Origin: Anomaloglossus baeobatrachus | Taxonomy: Eukaryota; Chordata; Amphibia; Anura; Aromobatidae | Length of the DNA: 64,000 nt | Direction: 5' to 3' | Assembly: GCF_048569485.1 (NCBI RefSeq) | Contig: NC_134357.1 | Location: forward strand, 235,531,576 to 235,595,575 | Shown here: positions 35,621-46,587 of the stretch, piece after piece | How the letters are laid out: the number at the start of each line of letters is the position of its first letter | How positions within the stretch are numbered: the first letter of the stretch is position 1 | Notes under the pieces: generated by a model | What the model was told of the DNA's origin: nothing | The model's database searches: none | Seen by the model: only the letters and a program-made list of their open reading frames with translations | Position numbers and translations under genes: made by a program

Positions 35621-35777
35621 AACTTATGGTTTTGTAGCCCATTCCAGCCTTGTGCCTGACATCCTTAGAAAGCTCTTTGCTCTTGCCCATGTTGTAGAGG
35701 TTAGAGTCTGACTGATTAATTGAGTCTGTGGGCAGGAGTCTTTTATACAGGTGACAATTTAAGACAGCTGTCTTTAA

Positions 35778-37036
35778 CCCCTTCAGCCCCGGGGCACTTT
35801 CCGTTTTTGCGTTTTTGTTTTTTCCTCCCCTTCTTCCGAGAGCCGTAACTTTTTTATTTTTCCGTCAATCTTGCCATATGAGAGCTTGTTTTTTGCGGGA
35901 CAAGTTGTACTTTTAAATAAAATCATAGGTGTTACTATATGGTGTACTGGAGAACAGCAAAAAAATTCCAAGTGTGGAAAAACTGCAAAAAAAAAGTGAT
36001 GGCACAATAGTTTTTGGAATGTTATATTCACGGTGTTCACTATATGGTAAAACTGATGTGTGGGTATGATGCCTGAGGTCGGTGCGAGTTTGTAGACACC
36101 AAACATATACAGGTTTACTTGTATTTAAGGGGTTAAAAAAAATTCACAAGCTTGTCCAATAAAAGTGGCGCACGTTTTGCGCCATTTTCCGAAAACCGTA
36201 GCATTCTCATTTTTCGGGATCTATGGCTCAGTGACAGCTTATTTTTTGCGTCTTTAGCTGTCATTTCTAATGGTACCATTTTTGTGCAGATACTACGTTT
36301 TGATCGCCTGTTATTGCATTTTGCGTAAAACTTGCGGCGACCAAAAAACGTAATTTTGGCGTTTGGTAAACGGCGTAGTGGCAAAAAAATTCCAATCAGA
36401 TTAATTGATTTTATATTTTGATAGATCGGGCATTTCTGAATATGTGTATTTATTTCTTTTTTAACCCTTTAATTTTCAATGGGGGAAAAGGGTGGTGATT
36501 TGAACTTTGGTTTTTTTTTTATTTTTAAAACTTTACTTTTTTTTTATTTTACTAGTCCCGCTAGGGGGGCTATAGCGATCAGCAATCCGATCTCTTATCT
36601 ATCTCTTATCTATCTGCTGATCACAGCTATACAGCTGTAAACAGCAGATTCAGTCACTTCCTGTTTGTCTCTGCTCTCGGCCGAGGGAAAACGAAAACGA
36701 AAGTGAAACTTCGTAGCTGCAGGCGTCATCACCTGACCCTGTGCTACGATGGCAACCACCGAAAGTCACGTGATCACACGTGTGACTTCCGGTGGGGGCG
36801 GCGGTAAGTAAAAATCATGGCCGCGCGCATATAGATCTTGCTGCCAGACTTTGGCAGCAAGATTTAAGGGGTTAAATGTTGCAAGTGGAAGCGAATCCAC
36901 TCGCAACATGCAGGCACACATGTCAGCTGTTGAAAACAGCTGATATGTGTGCCGACCGCCGCCTGCCCGCGGCAGGGGGCGGGGCTTAACGGGACACGCT
37001 CCATGACGGATATATCCGTCCATGGTCGTGAAGGGG
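35778..37036 (+). mobile_element. piggyBac-like MITE, copy 3, complete
   Basis: TTAA at 35774-35777 and 37037-37040, ends CCCCTTCAGCCCC and GGTCGTGAAGGGG. Length 1259 bp with no nested insertion, so it is a good reference copy. It contains the landmarks TTTTGATCGCCTGTTATTGC and GATAGATCGGGCATTTCTGA. Confidence 0.9.
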
Positions 37037-37097
37037 TTAATGCAGGTATTCAGTTAATTAAGAGCGTCAAAGTGGTCTGTAGGAGCCAGAACTCTGA

Positions 37098-37514
37098 GGG
37101 TATGTGCGCACGTTGCTTTTTACCTGCTTTTTTGCTGCTTTTTCTTCTGCGCTGTTTAATGCCAAAATGGATGTGTTCTTCTATTCAAGCAAAGTCTATG
37201 GGAATTTGGGTTTCTTGTTCACACTATGTTGTTCAAAATGCTGCCTTTTTGTGGCAGAACTTTGGTCAAAAACTCAGCTTTGCAGTGCAAAACCCAAATG
37301 GCAAAAACAATTGACATGTTGCTTCTTTGAAAAGCTGAGTTTTTGACCAAAGTTCTGCCACAAAAAGGCAGCATTTTGAACAACATTGTGTGAACAAGAA
37401 ACCCAAATTCCCATAGACTTTGCTTGAATAGAAGAACACATCCATTTTGGCATTAAACAGCGCAGAAGAAAAAGCAGCAAAAAAGCAGGTAAAAAGCAAC
37501 ATGCGCACATACCC
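37098..37514. mobile_element. Perfect-looking palindromic MITE
   Basis: Arms of about 200 bp start GGGTATGTGCGCACG and end, inverted, CATGCGCACATACCC, meeting near 37305. The flanks are TGA and TTA. The arms look almost identical over their length, which would fold into a long hairpin. Confidence 0.85.
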
Positions 37515-37517
37515 TTA

Positions 37518-37748
37518 GGGTGATTTCACATCAGCATTTTCCTGCCGCACTCGCAGATCCGGCGCAAGGACAGTACAGTACATTAAAGTTCACTGGCAAG
37601 CTCTGGGCACATACGGTCATGTGACCGGAGCATGTGACAGCATGTGACCGGGGCTTGCCGCACTGTCTGTGAATTGTATTGTACTGTATTGCCCTTATGC
37701 CAGATCCGGCAGTGCGGCAAAAAAAAACGCTGATGTGTGTGTGCGCCC
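37518..37748. mobile_element. TTA-flanked MITE, 231 bp
   Basis: TTA at 37515-37517 and 37749-37751 flank GGGTGATTTCACATCAGC and its inverted partner, ending GTGTGTGCGCCC. The interior repeats GCCGCACT in inverted orientation. Confidence 0.8.
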
Positions 37749-37751
37749 TTA

Positions 37752-38215
37752 GGCTGCTTTCACACATCAGTTTTTTGCCATCAGGCACAATCCGGCAAAA
37801 ACATGAAAAAACGGATCCGGCGTCTGTTGCCGCCGGATCCGTTTTTTCCCCCATAGACTTTTATTAGCGCCGGATTGTGCCGGATGGCCTTGCGTTTCAT
37901 CCGTTTTTTTGCCGGATCCAGCAAAATTTACTTGTCCGGTGGCCGGATGAAACGTTGAAGTGAACGTTTTTGTGTCCGGCCAAAAAAATGGATCGCGCCG
38001 TACAGTGTGTTTTATAATGTAAGCCTATGGACGCCGGCGTAATGCGGCAAAAACCGGATCCGGCCGCCGGATTCGTTTTTATGAACTGAGCTTGCTCAGA
38101 ATCACACCAGATCTGTCAAAAAACTGAAGGAACTGATGGAAAAAAACTGATGCAACTGATCCATTTTTTCGCCGGATCATGCCTGATGGCAAAAAACTGA
38201 TGTGTGAAAGCAGCC
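37752..38215. mobile_element. TTA-type MITE, 464 bp
   Basis: Ends GGCTGCTTTCACACATCAG and CTGATGTGTGAAAGCAGCC are a 19-bp perfect inverted pair. TTA lies to the left and TAA to the right. The interior contains many CCGGATC words in both orientations. Confidence 0.82.
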
Positions 38216-38430
38216 TAAATTGTTGGTAGGGGATGAAATACTTACTTCTCTCTGCAAAATGCAAATTAATTTACATAATTTATACAATGTGATTTTCTGG
38301 ATGTTATTTTTGATATGCTTTCTCACTGTTAAAATTAACCTACTTTTAAAATTATAGACTGTTCATGTCTTTGTCAGTGGGCAAACTTACAAAATCAGCA
38401 AGGGATCTAATACTTACTATCCCCACTGTA

Positions 38431-38959
38431 TATACAAAGCAAAAAATATATATTTAAAACGTATAAAAAATGAAAAAACCTAAAAATTAGAATGACTCCT
38501 TTTTCTCCTATTGACATTAAAGATCTTAAAAAAAAATAAAACATATATAGTATCGCCATATGAGGAAAAGAACGGTCTGAAAATATAAAATGAATTAACC
38601 CAATTGATAAGAACTGTAAAGATTATAAAAAAACAAAAAAAAACTATGCAAGTTTGGCATTGCTGTAATTGCAATAATCTGGAGAACAATTATTCTGGTC
38701 ATTTTTACAGCACAGTGAATGCCTAAAGACAATGTAAAAAATAATTGCAAAATTATGTTGTTTTTTGACGATTTCTTGGATTTTTTTCTCCTGTTGTCCA
38801 GTACAAGACATGATAAAATCAATGGGGTCATTCAAGAGTACAACTCCTGCCATGAAAAACAAGTCCTATGTCAGCAGAAAAAACAAAGTTATGGCTCTTG
38901 AATGAGGGATGGAAAAAAATAAAAGTGCAAAAGAAAAACACTACGCAGTCCTTAAGGGG
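38431..38959 (-). mobile_element. piggyBac-like MITE fragment, copy 4
   Basis: Carries the family's ATATAGTATCGCCATATGAG, AAGTTATGGCTCTTG and CAGTCCTTAAGGGG landmarks and closes with TTAA at 38960-38963. The part beyond the Tc1 element D boundary is missing. Confidence 0.7.
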
Positions 38960-38963
38960 TTAA

Positions 38964-39376
38964 ACCTGTTACTCTGTATTATGGTGGCAGCATCTTTTCT
39001 AGACTTTCTGTAAGCTCAGAAAGTCTTTGATATCATGCTGATATTATGCCAATGTTTCTCACTTTTGAGAAAAAAAAATGTTCTTCTGGATAGAGAACAT
39101 AAAAAGTAAAGCCCCTTTTCTTCAGATTCCTGGTGCTTCAGCTACAAAACCCCCATTCATATCACTTTATAAGTGTGACACAATAGTAAAGTCTTTGTAG
39201 AAAAATGCATTTGTTAAACAAATGTAACAATTTTTCCAGAGATTTAAATGGGTTGTTTAGTGTGATAAAGCGGTAAATGAATCTCAATCCTGACAGTGTG
39301 CTCGTTGTCAGGATTCCCTGGTATTGTTGGCGATTTGCATAGTTGCGGTCACATTCCGACTAGAACTTCCTCTCCT
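38964..39376. other. No recognisable feature
   Basis: About 410 bp without a credible frame or repeat end. A GACTTTCTGTAAGCTCAGAAAGTC-type hairpin lies near 39002. Confidence 0.4.
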
Positions 39377-39380
39377 TTAA

Positions 39381-40376
39381 AGGGAACCTGTCAGCAGAAA
39401 TTTCCCCTAAAACCTAAAAGCTTCCCCCTCTGCAGCTCCTGGGCTGCATTCTAGAAAGGTCCCTGTTATTATTGTGCCCCCTTTCTGACCAAAATACAGA
39501 GTTTATAAAGTGGTACCTTTTTGGATTTGGATTCTGTAAATGTGACACGGGGGCGGGCTGCCTGGCGTCCGTTATTCTGCCTCCTGCCGCTTTAGGCCAT
39601 CCCCCCATCGCTGATTTCCATAGCTGTGGACGCCGCCCAGTGCTCCACAGGTCCCCGCGCATGCCCAGTGCCCATCTCTCGTGGATGAGCACTGTGCCCA
39701 GTGTCACCGCTGGTGACGTGCGCGCAGGCTTTAGATTATGGGCGGTGCTGTGATGTTTATTACCAAGCAACCGCCCATAATCGCAGGACCGCGCTTTCCC
39801 CCCTCGGCGTCCTTCGTTCTGCGCAAGCGTGGTGCTGCTGACCCCACGTCACCTCCTTCCCATCTTGCCCTGAGGCAGGAAATAGATGGGAAGGAGGTGA
39901 CGTGGGGTCAGCAGCACCGCGCTTGCGCAGAACGAAGGACGCCGAGGGGGAAAGCGCGGTCCCGCGATTATGGGCGGTTGCTTGGTAATAAACATCACAG
40001 CACCGCCCATAATCTAAAGCCTGCGCGCACGTCACCAGCGGTGACACTGGGCACAGTGCTCACCCACGAGAGATGGGCACTGGGCATGCGCGGGGACCTG
40101 TGGAGCACTGGGCGGCGTCCACAGCTATGGAAATCAGCGATGGGGGACGGCCTAAAGCGGCAGGAGGCAGAATAACGGACGCCAGGCAGCCCGCCCCCGT
40201 GTCACATTTACAGAATCCAAATCCAAAAAGGTACCACTTTATAAACTCTGTATTTTGGTCAGAAAGGGGGCACAATAATAACAGGGACCTTTCTAGAATG
40301 CAGCCCAGGAGCTGCAGAGGGGGAATCTTTTAGGTTTTAGGGGAAATTTCTGCTGACAGGTTTCCTTTAAAGGTGT
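39381..40376. mobile_element. T2/Kolobok-like MITE forming a 1-kb palindrome
   Basis: TTAA at 39377-39380 and 40377-40380 flank AGGGAACCTGTCAGCAG and, inverted, CTGCTGACAGGTTTCCT. The two arms, about 485 and 494 bp, are nearly identical inverted copies around a ~20-bp loop at 39864-39884. The AGGG end after TTAA is the T2/Kolobok signature known from Xenopus. Confidence 0.9.
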
Positions 40377-40380
40377 AGGA

Positions 40381-40726
40381 TTCAAAGATAAAAATGCTTA
40401 TTCAACCTCTTCACATGAAAACGGAGAATCGATTAATTGATAAATGTTCTTCCAGGCAAATACTATAGTTGAAATAAAGATAATATAGACATATATATAT
40501 TTCATAACACATTGTAAATGTTTCACAGCAAACACACGCTATGGGCATAATCTGTGTGTCCATGTGTGGCACTCTGTCTGCTCCTCCAGCCTGCTGCCTG
40601 CACCTCTCTAGTTGGCAGATTCTTGTTCTAAGACCGATTTCATTTTTTTTCCACAGTGAATAAATGACTTTTGGAGGCAGGAGGAGGACAAGAATTGTCT
40701 CACTAGTGGAAAAGGAAGCTTACAGG
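40381..40726. other. No recognisable feature
   Basis: About 350 bp of AT-rich sequence with no credible gene. Confidence 0.4.
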
Positions 40727-41100
40727 ATATCACAAAAGAGAGTACACCCATCACATTTTTCTATATATATATTTTATTATATCTTTTCATGGGACAACAC
40801 TGAAGATATGACACTTTGATACAACGTAAAGTAGTCAGTGTACAGCTTGTGTAACAGTGTAAATTTTGTGTGCCCTCTAAATAACAACATACAGCCATTA
40901 ATCTCTAAACCGCTGGTGAGTACAACCTATGTGAAAATGGCCAGCTTCCACCCATTTAGCCATTTTCCCTCCCTGGTGTCATGTGACTCAGTGTTACAAG
41001 GTATCGGGTCTGAATGGAGAGCAGGTGTATTAAATTTAGTGTTATCACTCACACATGCTCTTGGAAAGAGCAATAGTGAGAGTGTGTATGGGTGAGCTCT
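40727..41100 (+). mobile_element. Tc1-type 5' fragment (same family as 55285)
   Basis: ATCACAAAAGAGAGTACACC, AAAGTAGTCAGTGTACAGC and AACCGCTGGTGAGTAC occur in the order seen in the element starting at 55285. The copy stops before any transposase. Confidence 0.75.
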
Positions 41101-41234
41101 AAACACTCAGCTAAGGCTGAACCCTGCACTCCCCATTGTCCCTAGATGTTCCTTCTCCCTTAGCCCTGGCTGATCCTGGGCTAACCCTAGCAAGTGAGCT
41201 GGGCAGCAAGATACTAGTTTTACTACTAAACAAA

Positions 41235-42007
41235 AGGTCCAGTCACACTAAGCAACTTACCAGCGATCCCAACAACGATAGGGATCGCTGGTAAGTTGCT
41301 AGGAGGTTGCTGGTGAGCTGTCACACTGCGACGCTCCAGCGATCCCACCAGCAACCTGACCTGGCAGGGATCGCTGGAGCGTGGCTACACGAGTTGCTGG
41401 TGAGCTCACCAGCAACCAGTGTCCAGCCACACGTGCAGAGAGCAGGGAGCAGCGCACACTGAGCGCTGGCTCCTTGCTCTCCTAGTTACAGCACACATCG
41501 GGTTAATTACCTGATGTGTGCTGCAGCTAATGTGCACAGAGCAGGGAGCAGCGCACACTGCTTAGCGCTGGCTCCTTGCTCTCCTAGCTACAGCACACAT
41601 CGGGTTAATTAACCCGATGTGTCCTGCAGCTACATGTTTACAGAGCAGGAGCCGGCACTGACAGTGAGAGCGGCGGAGGCTGGTATCAAAGGTAAATATC
41701 GGGTAACCAAGGACAGGGCTTCTTGGTTACCCGATGTTTACATTGGTTACCAGCCTCTGCAGAAGCCGGCTCCTGCTGCCTGCACATTTAGTTGTTGCTC
41801 TCTCGCTGTCACACACAGCGATCTGTGCTTCACAGCAGGACAGCAACAACTAAAAAATGGCCCAGGACATTCAGCAACAACCAACGACCTCACAGCAGGG
41901 GCCAGGTTGTTGCTGGATGTCACACACAGCAACATCGCTAGCAACGTCACAAAAGTTGTTCGTTAGCAGCGATGTTGCTAGCGATGTTGCTTAGTGTGAC
42001 GGGGCCT
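41235..42007. mobile_element. Palindromic TWA-type MITE 1
   Basis: Ends GGTCCAGTCACACTAAGCAA and TTGCTTAGTGTGACGGGGCC are inverted. The interior is built of hairpins, with two versions of the ATCGGGTTAATTAACCCGAT palindrome. The target duplication is not clear here. Sister copies with TAA or TTA duplications lie at 46739, 47704, 53092 and 54056. Confidence 0.82.
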
Positions 42008-42893
42008 AAAGTCAACACAAGGATAACTTCTCATCAGAGGTCAGCATAGAAGAACTATCACAGGCATATGGGAGAGCCAGGAGTGAGTATAAATAATAAA
42101 AGGGGAGTGGTAGCAGCTAAGATTACAACTATAAAAAATCTTAGCAGAATAAAAAAAAGGAACTTTTAACCCCTTACCCCTTCAGCACCAAATTAAGTTA
42201 AATCCAATTTATTCAAGATAAAGAGAACCTATGATCTGCTAATCGATGTGACTTTCTAATCACAGATACCGCAAAGGTCTCAGCCGAACTCAACACGCTC
42301 GTGATATCAAGCACTACTTTACATTGTATCAAAGTGTCATATATTCATTGTTATCTCACGGACAGATATAGTAAAATATTTACAAAATGTTAGAGGTGTA
42401 CAATTGCTTATACTATTGATATAATGTAGCAAAGTGCTTATGCCCATATCTTACATAAGATAAGCCATTATTGTGCAGAAAGTATGCCTCCTATACCTGC
42501 ACATCAACAGTGCTTACCCAAAAGGAGAGAACTGGCTCACTATCTTGGAATGGAGAATACATTGGTTTTCAGTATGCACACGCTATACCAGATGCTCTTT
42601 AGTGGATATAAATGCTATACAGCCTAGCGAGAAAACTATGGTTACTCATTATGTTTCATCCAGCAATGTCTTAGAATAACAAAAAAAAACAAACCCAAAA
42701 ACACTGATGTCTTATTAATATCAACATAAGACAGATCCACCACTACATTTAATAAGCTGTAAATAGATATTAAAATATCAGATTGTTCTCTTCATTTAAC
42801 ATTCAATTTTGAAATTAAGGTAATAAGCTGCAACACAAAGACACAGAACATGGAAATTGTGACAAAATTCAAATGTCCATTGTAGAAACAAAT
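42008..42893. other. 3' flank of the zinc-finger gene
   Basis: Presumed 3' UTR and downstream sequence. On the minus strand an AATAAA is present near 42210, but which poly(A) site is used cannot be decided. No other gene is seen. Confidence 0.4.
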
Positions 42894-43816
42894 TCATGAC
42901 TGTTGCAATGCAAACAACAATTTTAAGGGTGTATGGACTTTTTGGTGTGTAACAAGAGTGGATTTTTGTGTAAAACATCTCCCACACTCTGAACAGGCAA
43001 ATGGTTTCTCCCCTCTATGGATCCTCTGATGTATTACCAGTGTGGACTTCTGGGTGAAACTTTTGCCACATTCAGAACATGTAAATGGTTTCTCCCCTGT
43101 GTGGATTCTTCGATGGACCACAAGATCTGATTTCTGGGTGAACCGTTTTCCGCAATCTGAACATGAATAGGGTTTCTCCCCTGTGTGGCTTCTCTGGTGC
43201 ACAAGAAGAACAGACCTCTGAATAAATGACTTCCCACACTCTAAACATGAGAAAGGCTTTTCGCCACTGTGAATTCTCTGGTGTTTTAGGAGATGGGAGT
43301 TTTGTGTGAAGCCCTTCCCACAATCTAAACACGGAAATTGTTGGTCTTCGGTTTGCTCAGTCTCATTTATCACATAATCGGGTTTCTCTTGGAGACTTTT
43401 TTCTTGATTACAGCTGTACAGCTGCTGGTTGCCTGTGTGAATTTTCTGGTGTTCTGAAAGGGTTGTTTTGCGTGTGAAGCTTTTGTGACACTCAGAACAT
43501 GAATATGGCTTTTCGCCTGTATGGATTCTTTGGTGTCTTACTAAACTGGACTTCCGGGTAAAACACTTATCACACAGAAAACAGGGAAATACTTTGCCAC
43601 CTCTGTGTAATGTACTGTGTGTAACAATATCTAAGTTATCTGGAAACCATTCTCCATACATAGCAGGATCTGATGGAAGTTCTCCACTGGTTGGCGCTGA
43701 ATGGATATTTGGGTCACTTTCTTCTAAAGAATCTTCAGTGATGTTGTCTTCTGCTGTGCAATGATCAGATAAAACCAGACATCTGACTGAGGTGTTTCTG
43801 CTGCTGTGTCCTTTTG
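42894..43816 (-). CDS. C2H2 zinc-finger protein, terminal exon
   Basis: This exon encodes the DNA-binding part of a nuclear multi-C2H2 protein, probably a transcriptional regulator. After an acidic linker (DHCTAEDNITEDSLEESDP...) come seven good C2H2 fingers (C-x2-C-x12-H-x3-H). TGEKP-type linkers join most of them. One degenerate finger-length spacer (about 43440-43360, SCNQEKSLQEKP) sits after the second finger. The frame ends at TGA 42896-42894, shortly after the last finger. The acceptor TTTCAG lies just upstream at 43817-43822, and an alternative acceptor 6 bp further would add two codons. The phase (two bases complete a codon) fits the exon at 49191-49299. The linker wording is that of frog gastrula-type zinc-finger genes. 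Target and role cannot be told from sequence. Confidence 0.93.
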
Positions 43817-44138
43817 CTGAAACTGAAATATATTCAAGAACATGTCAAACATTAAGGAAAACAAATGTTAATAAAAGATTAAGACAACCCCCCCACTCGC
43901 AACATTAAATGTGACTATTCTTCTGTCACTGCCTGTATTTGTCAGTTCGATTTCCACTTCCCCAGAATGGCTACTGCAGAGGCTTAGCTAATATTGTGGA
44001 AAGTCTGAGCCACATCTCCTTCGCCTGCTTTCTGCTGTGGTATAGGTACAGCACACTTGTCATATGTGCTAGTTTACCCCACAACAATGAAAAATTCAAA
44101 CTGTCCACATCTTCCACATAATAGTCACTGCAGATGTA

Positions 44139-45053
44139 CAGTACAGACCAAAAGTTTGGACACACCTTCTCATCTCTAGATCAACTGTTAAGAGGAGACT
44201 TTGTGCAGCAGGCAGTCATGGAAAAATAGCTGCTAAGAAACCACTGCTAAGGACAGGCAACAAGCAGAAGAGCATTGTTTGGGCTAAAGAACACAAGGAA
44301 TGGAAATGAGACCAGTGGAAATCTGTGCTTTGGTCTGATGAGTCCAAATTTGAGATCTTTGGATCTTTGTCTTTGTAGAAAAGGTGAACGGATAGACTCT
44401 ACATGGCTGGTTCCCACCGTGAAGCATGGAGAAGCAGGTGTGATGGTGTGGGGGTGCTTTGCTGCTGACACTGTTGGGGATTTATTCAAAATTGAAGGCA
44501 TACTGAACCAGCATGGCTACCACAGCATCTTGCAGCGGTGTGCTATTCCATCCGGTTTGCGTTTAGTTGGACCATCATTTATTTTTCAACAGGACAATGA
44601 CCCCAAACACACCTCCAGGCTGTGTAAGGGCTATTTGACTAAGAAGGAGAGTGATGGTGTGCTACGCCAGATGACCTGGCCTCCACAGTCACCAGACCTG
44701 AACCCAATCGAGATGGTTTGGGGTGAGCTGGACCGCAGAGTGAAGGCAAAAGGGCCAACAAGTGCTAAGCATCTCTGGGAACTCCTTCAAGACTGTTAGA
44801 AAACCATTTCTGGTGACTAGCTCTTGAAGCTCATTAAGAGAATGCCAAGAGTGTGCAAAGTAGTAATGAAAGCAAAAGGTGGCTACTTTGAAGAACCTAG
44901 AATATAAGACATATTTTCAGTTGTTTCACACTAAGTATTTCATTCCACATGTTTTCATTCATAGTTTAGTTTTGATGCCTTCAATGTGATCTACAATTTT
45001 CAGAGTCCTGAAAATAAAGAAAACTCTTTGAATGAGAAGGTGTGTCTGTACTG
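44139..45053 (+). mobile_element. Tc1-type transposon, internally deleted, in the zinc-finger intron
   Basis: Left end CAGTACAGACCAAAAGTTTG after TA 44137-44138, right end AATGAGAAGGTGTGTCTGTACTG before TA 45054-45055. The right repeat lacks the middle of the family's terminal sequence. The element is 915 bp because the transposase N-terminus is gone. Confidence 0.88.
44221..44930 (+). pseudogene. Tc1 transposase, C-terminal half
   Basis: From 44275 the open part covers VKHGEAGVMVWGCFA and the second catalytic Asp in QQDNDPKHTS. The Glu is in SPDLNPIEMVWGE. A stop at 44797-44799 (TAG where Trp is expected) ends it, after which MPRVCKVVMKAKGGYFEE is still readable. The first Asp region near 44330 is frameshifted and the DNA-binding domain is deleted. 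It is inactive. Confidence 0.88.
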
Positions 45054-45245
45054 TATGTGGAGTGAAGAAAACTGTATAGTGACTACACAAAGGTTTATTT
45101 AATTTTGAGGTGGAGAGGCTCTTTAATTGCCTAGACAGGAAACTATGCACATTAAAATATGTTGGTGGAAATTTTTCGTTATTACAATCTACATGCAAAA
45201 ATGTTAAAATATTCCAGGACAATTCTGACACTCGTTTTGCTTTAA

Positions 45246-46481
45246 CCTCTTCACGCCACATGACGTACTGGGTACATCATGGATCGTGTCACTGTAATCC
45301 CTGCCGGCTGCCGTGGGCAGCCGGCAGCAATCCTCGCACATGTCAACTGATTTGAACAGCTGACATGTGCGGCTATCAGGCATGAGTGGATTCGCTAACC
45401 ACTCGTGCCTGTTAACCCCTTACAGTGCACTGTGAAAATGTCACAGCGCGCTGTACATGCCGGCCGCGGTAAGCACTTACCGGGTGCCAACGGAAGTTAC
45501 GTGACATGATCACGTGACTTTCGATGGTTATCATGGTAGCACAGGGTCAAGTGATTACTCCTGTAGCTATCATGAGTCACTTCCTCTCACAACTGGCAGA
45601 GGGCCGTGTGTGAGAGAAGAGCACCTTTTCTGCAAATCAGAGCAATGCTGCTCTGATCTACAGAAAGGAACAAGCAATTTTTTTTTAAAAAAAGTTTTAA
45701 AAAAAATTAGAAAAAAAGAAAAAAAACCCCTAAAAGTTCAAATCAAGACCCCATTCGCCCCAATGAAAATTAAAGGGTTAAAAAAATAAAAATATGCACA
45801 CACTTTATATTTTGATCGGGCATTTCTGAACATGGCGATACAAAATCAATTAATCTGATCGGTAAACAGCGTCGCAAAAAAAAAAAATCTAACCACCAAA
45901 ATTAAGATTTTTGGTCTTCGCATATTTTGCGCAATATGCGATAAGAAACGATCAAAATGTAGCATCTGCGCAAGAATGGTACCATTAAAAACGTCAGCTC
46001 AAGACGCAAAAAATAAGCTGTCACTTCACCACAGATCTCAAAAAATTAGAACACTACAGATCACGGAAAATGGCGCAAGAAGTGCGCCATTTTTTGGACA
46101 AACTTGTGAATTTTTTTAATTCCTTAGATATAAGTAAAACTATACATGTTTGGTGTCTACGAACTCGTACTGACCTGAGGCATCACACTGACACATCAGT
46201 TCTACCATACAGTGCACACGGTAAATAAAATAACCCAAAAACAATCGGGCAGTTGCACTTTTTTTGGAAAAAAATTTCGCACTTGGAAATTTTTTGCCAT
46301 TTTTTCAATACACTATATGGTAAAACGAATGGTTTCATTCAAAAGTACAACTCTAACCCCAACAAATAAGCCCTTATATGGCAAAATTGACGGAAAAAAT
46401 CCAAAAGTTACAACCCTCGGAAGAAGAGGGGAAAAAAAAAAAAAAAAAGGAAAAACTGAAAATCGCCCAGGGGTGAAGGGG
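45246..46481 (-). mobile_element. piggyBac-like MITE, copy 5, complete
   Basis: TTAA at 45242-45245 and a one-base variant CTAA at 46482-46485. Ends CCTCTTCACGCC and GGGGTGAAGGGG. Length 1236 bp, in the orientation opposite to the copies at 5362 and 35778. It lies in the third intron of the zinc-finger gene. Confidence 0.87.
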
Positions 46482-46587
46482 CTAATACAATTGGAGAAAT
46501 AGGACACTCACCACTTTGTGTGCTTGACGCTGTGAATCCTGGATGGGTACTTTGGTCCCTGGAAGGTCAGATCCAGAAATGAAGAAA

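Larger units (their letters stand above)
33500..35690 (-). pseudogene. Transposase of Tc1 element D, decayed and interrupted
   Basis: Reading on the minus strand starts at ATG 35690-35688 (MGKSKELSKDVRHKAG). The N-terminal DNA-binding part is cut by a MITE at 35141-35620. The middle part is cut by another at 34058-34850. The catalytic region (RARLKFVNEHLDDSE, SDKTKIELFS, VKHGGN) follows, and the C-terminal part continues to about 33500. At least two insertions and several small breaks make it non-functional. Tc1 identity follows from motif order. Confidence 0.85.
25562..38428 (-). mobile_element. Tc1-type DNA transposon D, expanded by at least seven insertions
   Basis: The two arms match each other inverted: AGTTTGCCCACTGACAAAGA at 25562 and its inverse near 38390. 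The right end reaches CCCCACTG before TA at 38429-38430. The left tip is missing about 50-60 bp. It contains a DIRS element, a TA-type MITE (34058-34850), several TTA-type MITEs and a piggyBac-like MITE. Subtracting these leaves about 1.4-1.5 kb. Confidence 0.88.

Noticed and set aside
37104-37510. Paired 80-codon frames on opposite strands with identical peptides
   Set aside because: Same cause: the palindromic MITE at 37098-37514 reads alike from both ends.
39414-40333. Matching open frames on both strands, up to 145 codons
   Set aside because: They are mirror images produced by the 1-kb palindromic MITE and have no protein features.
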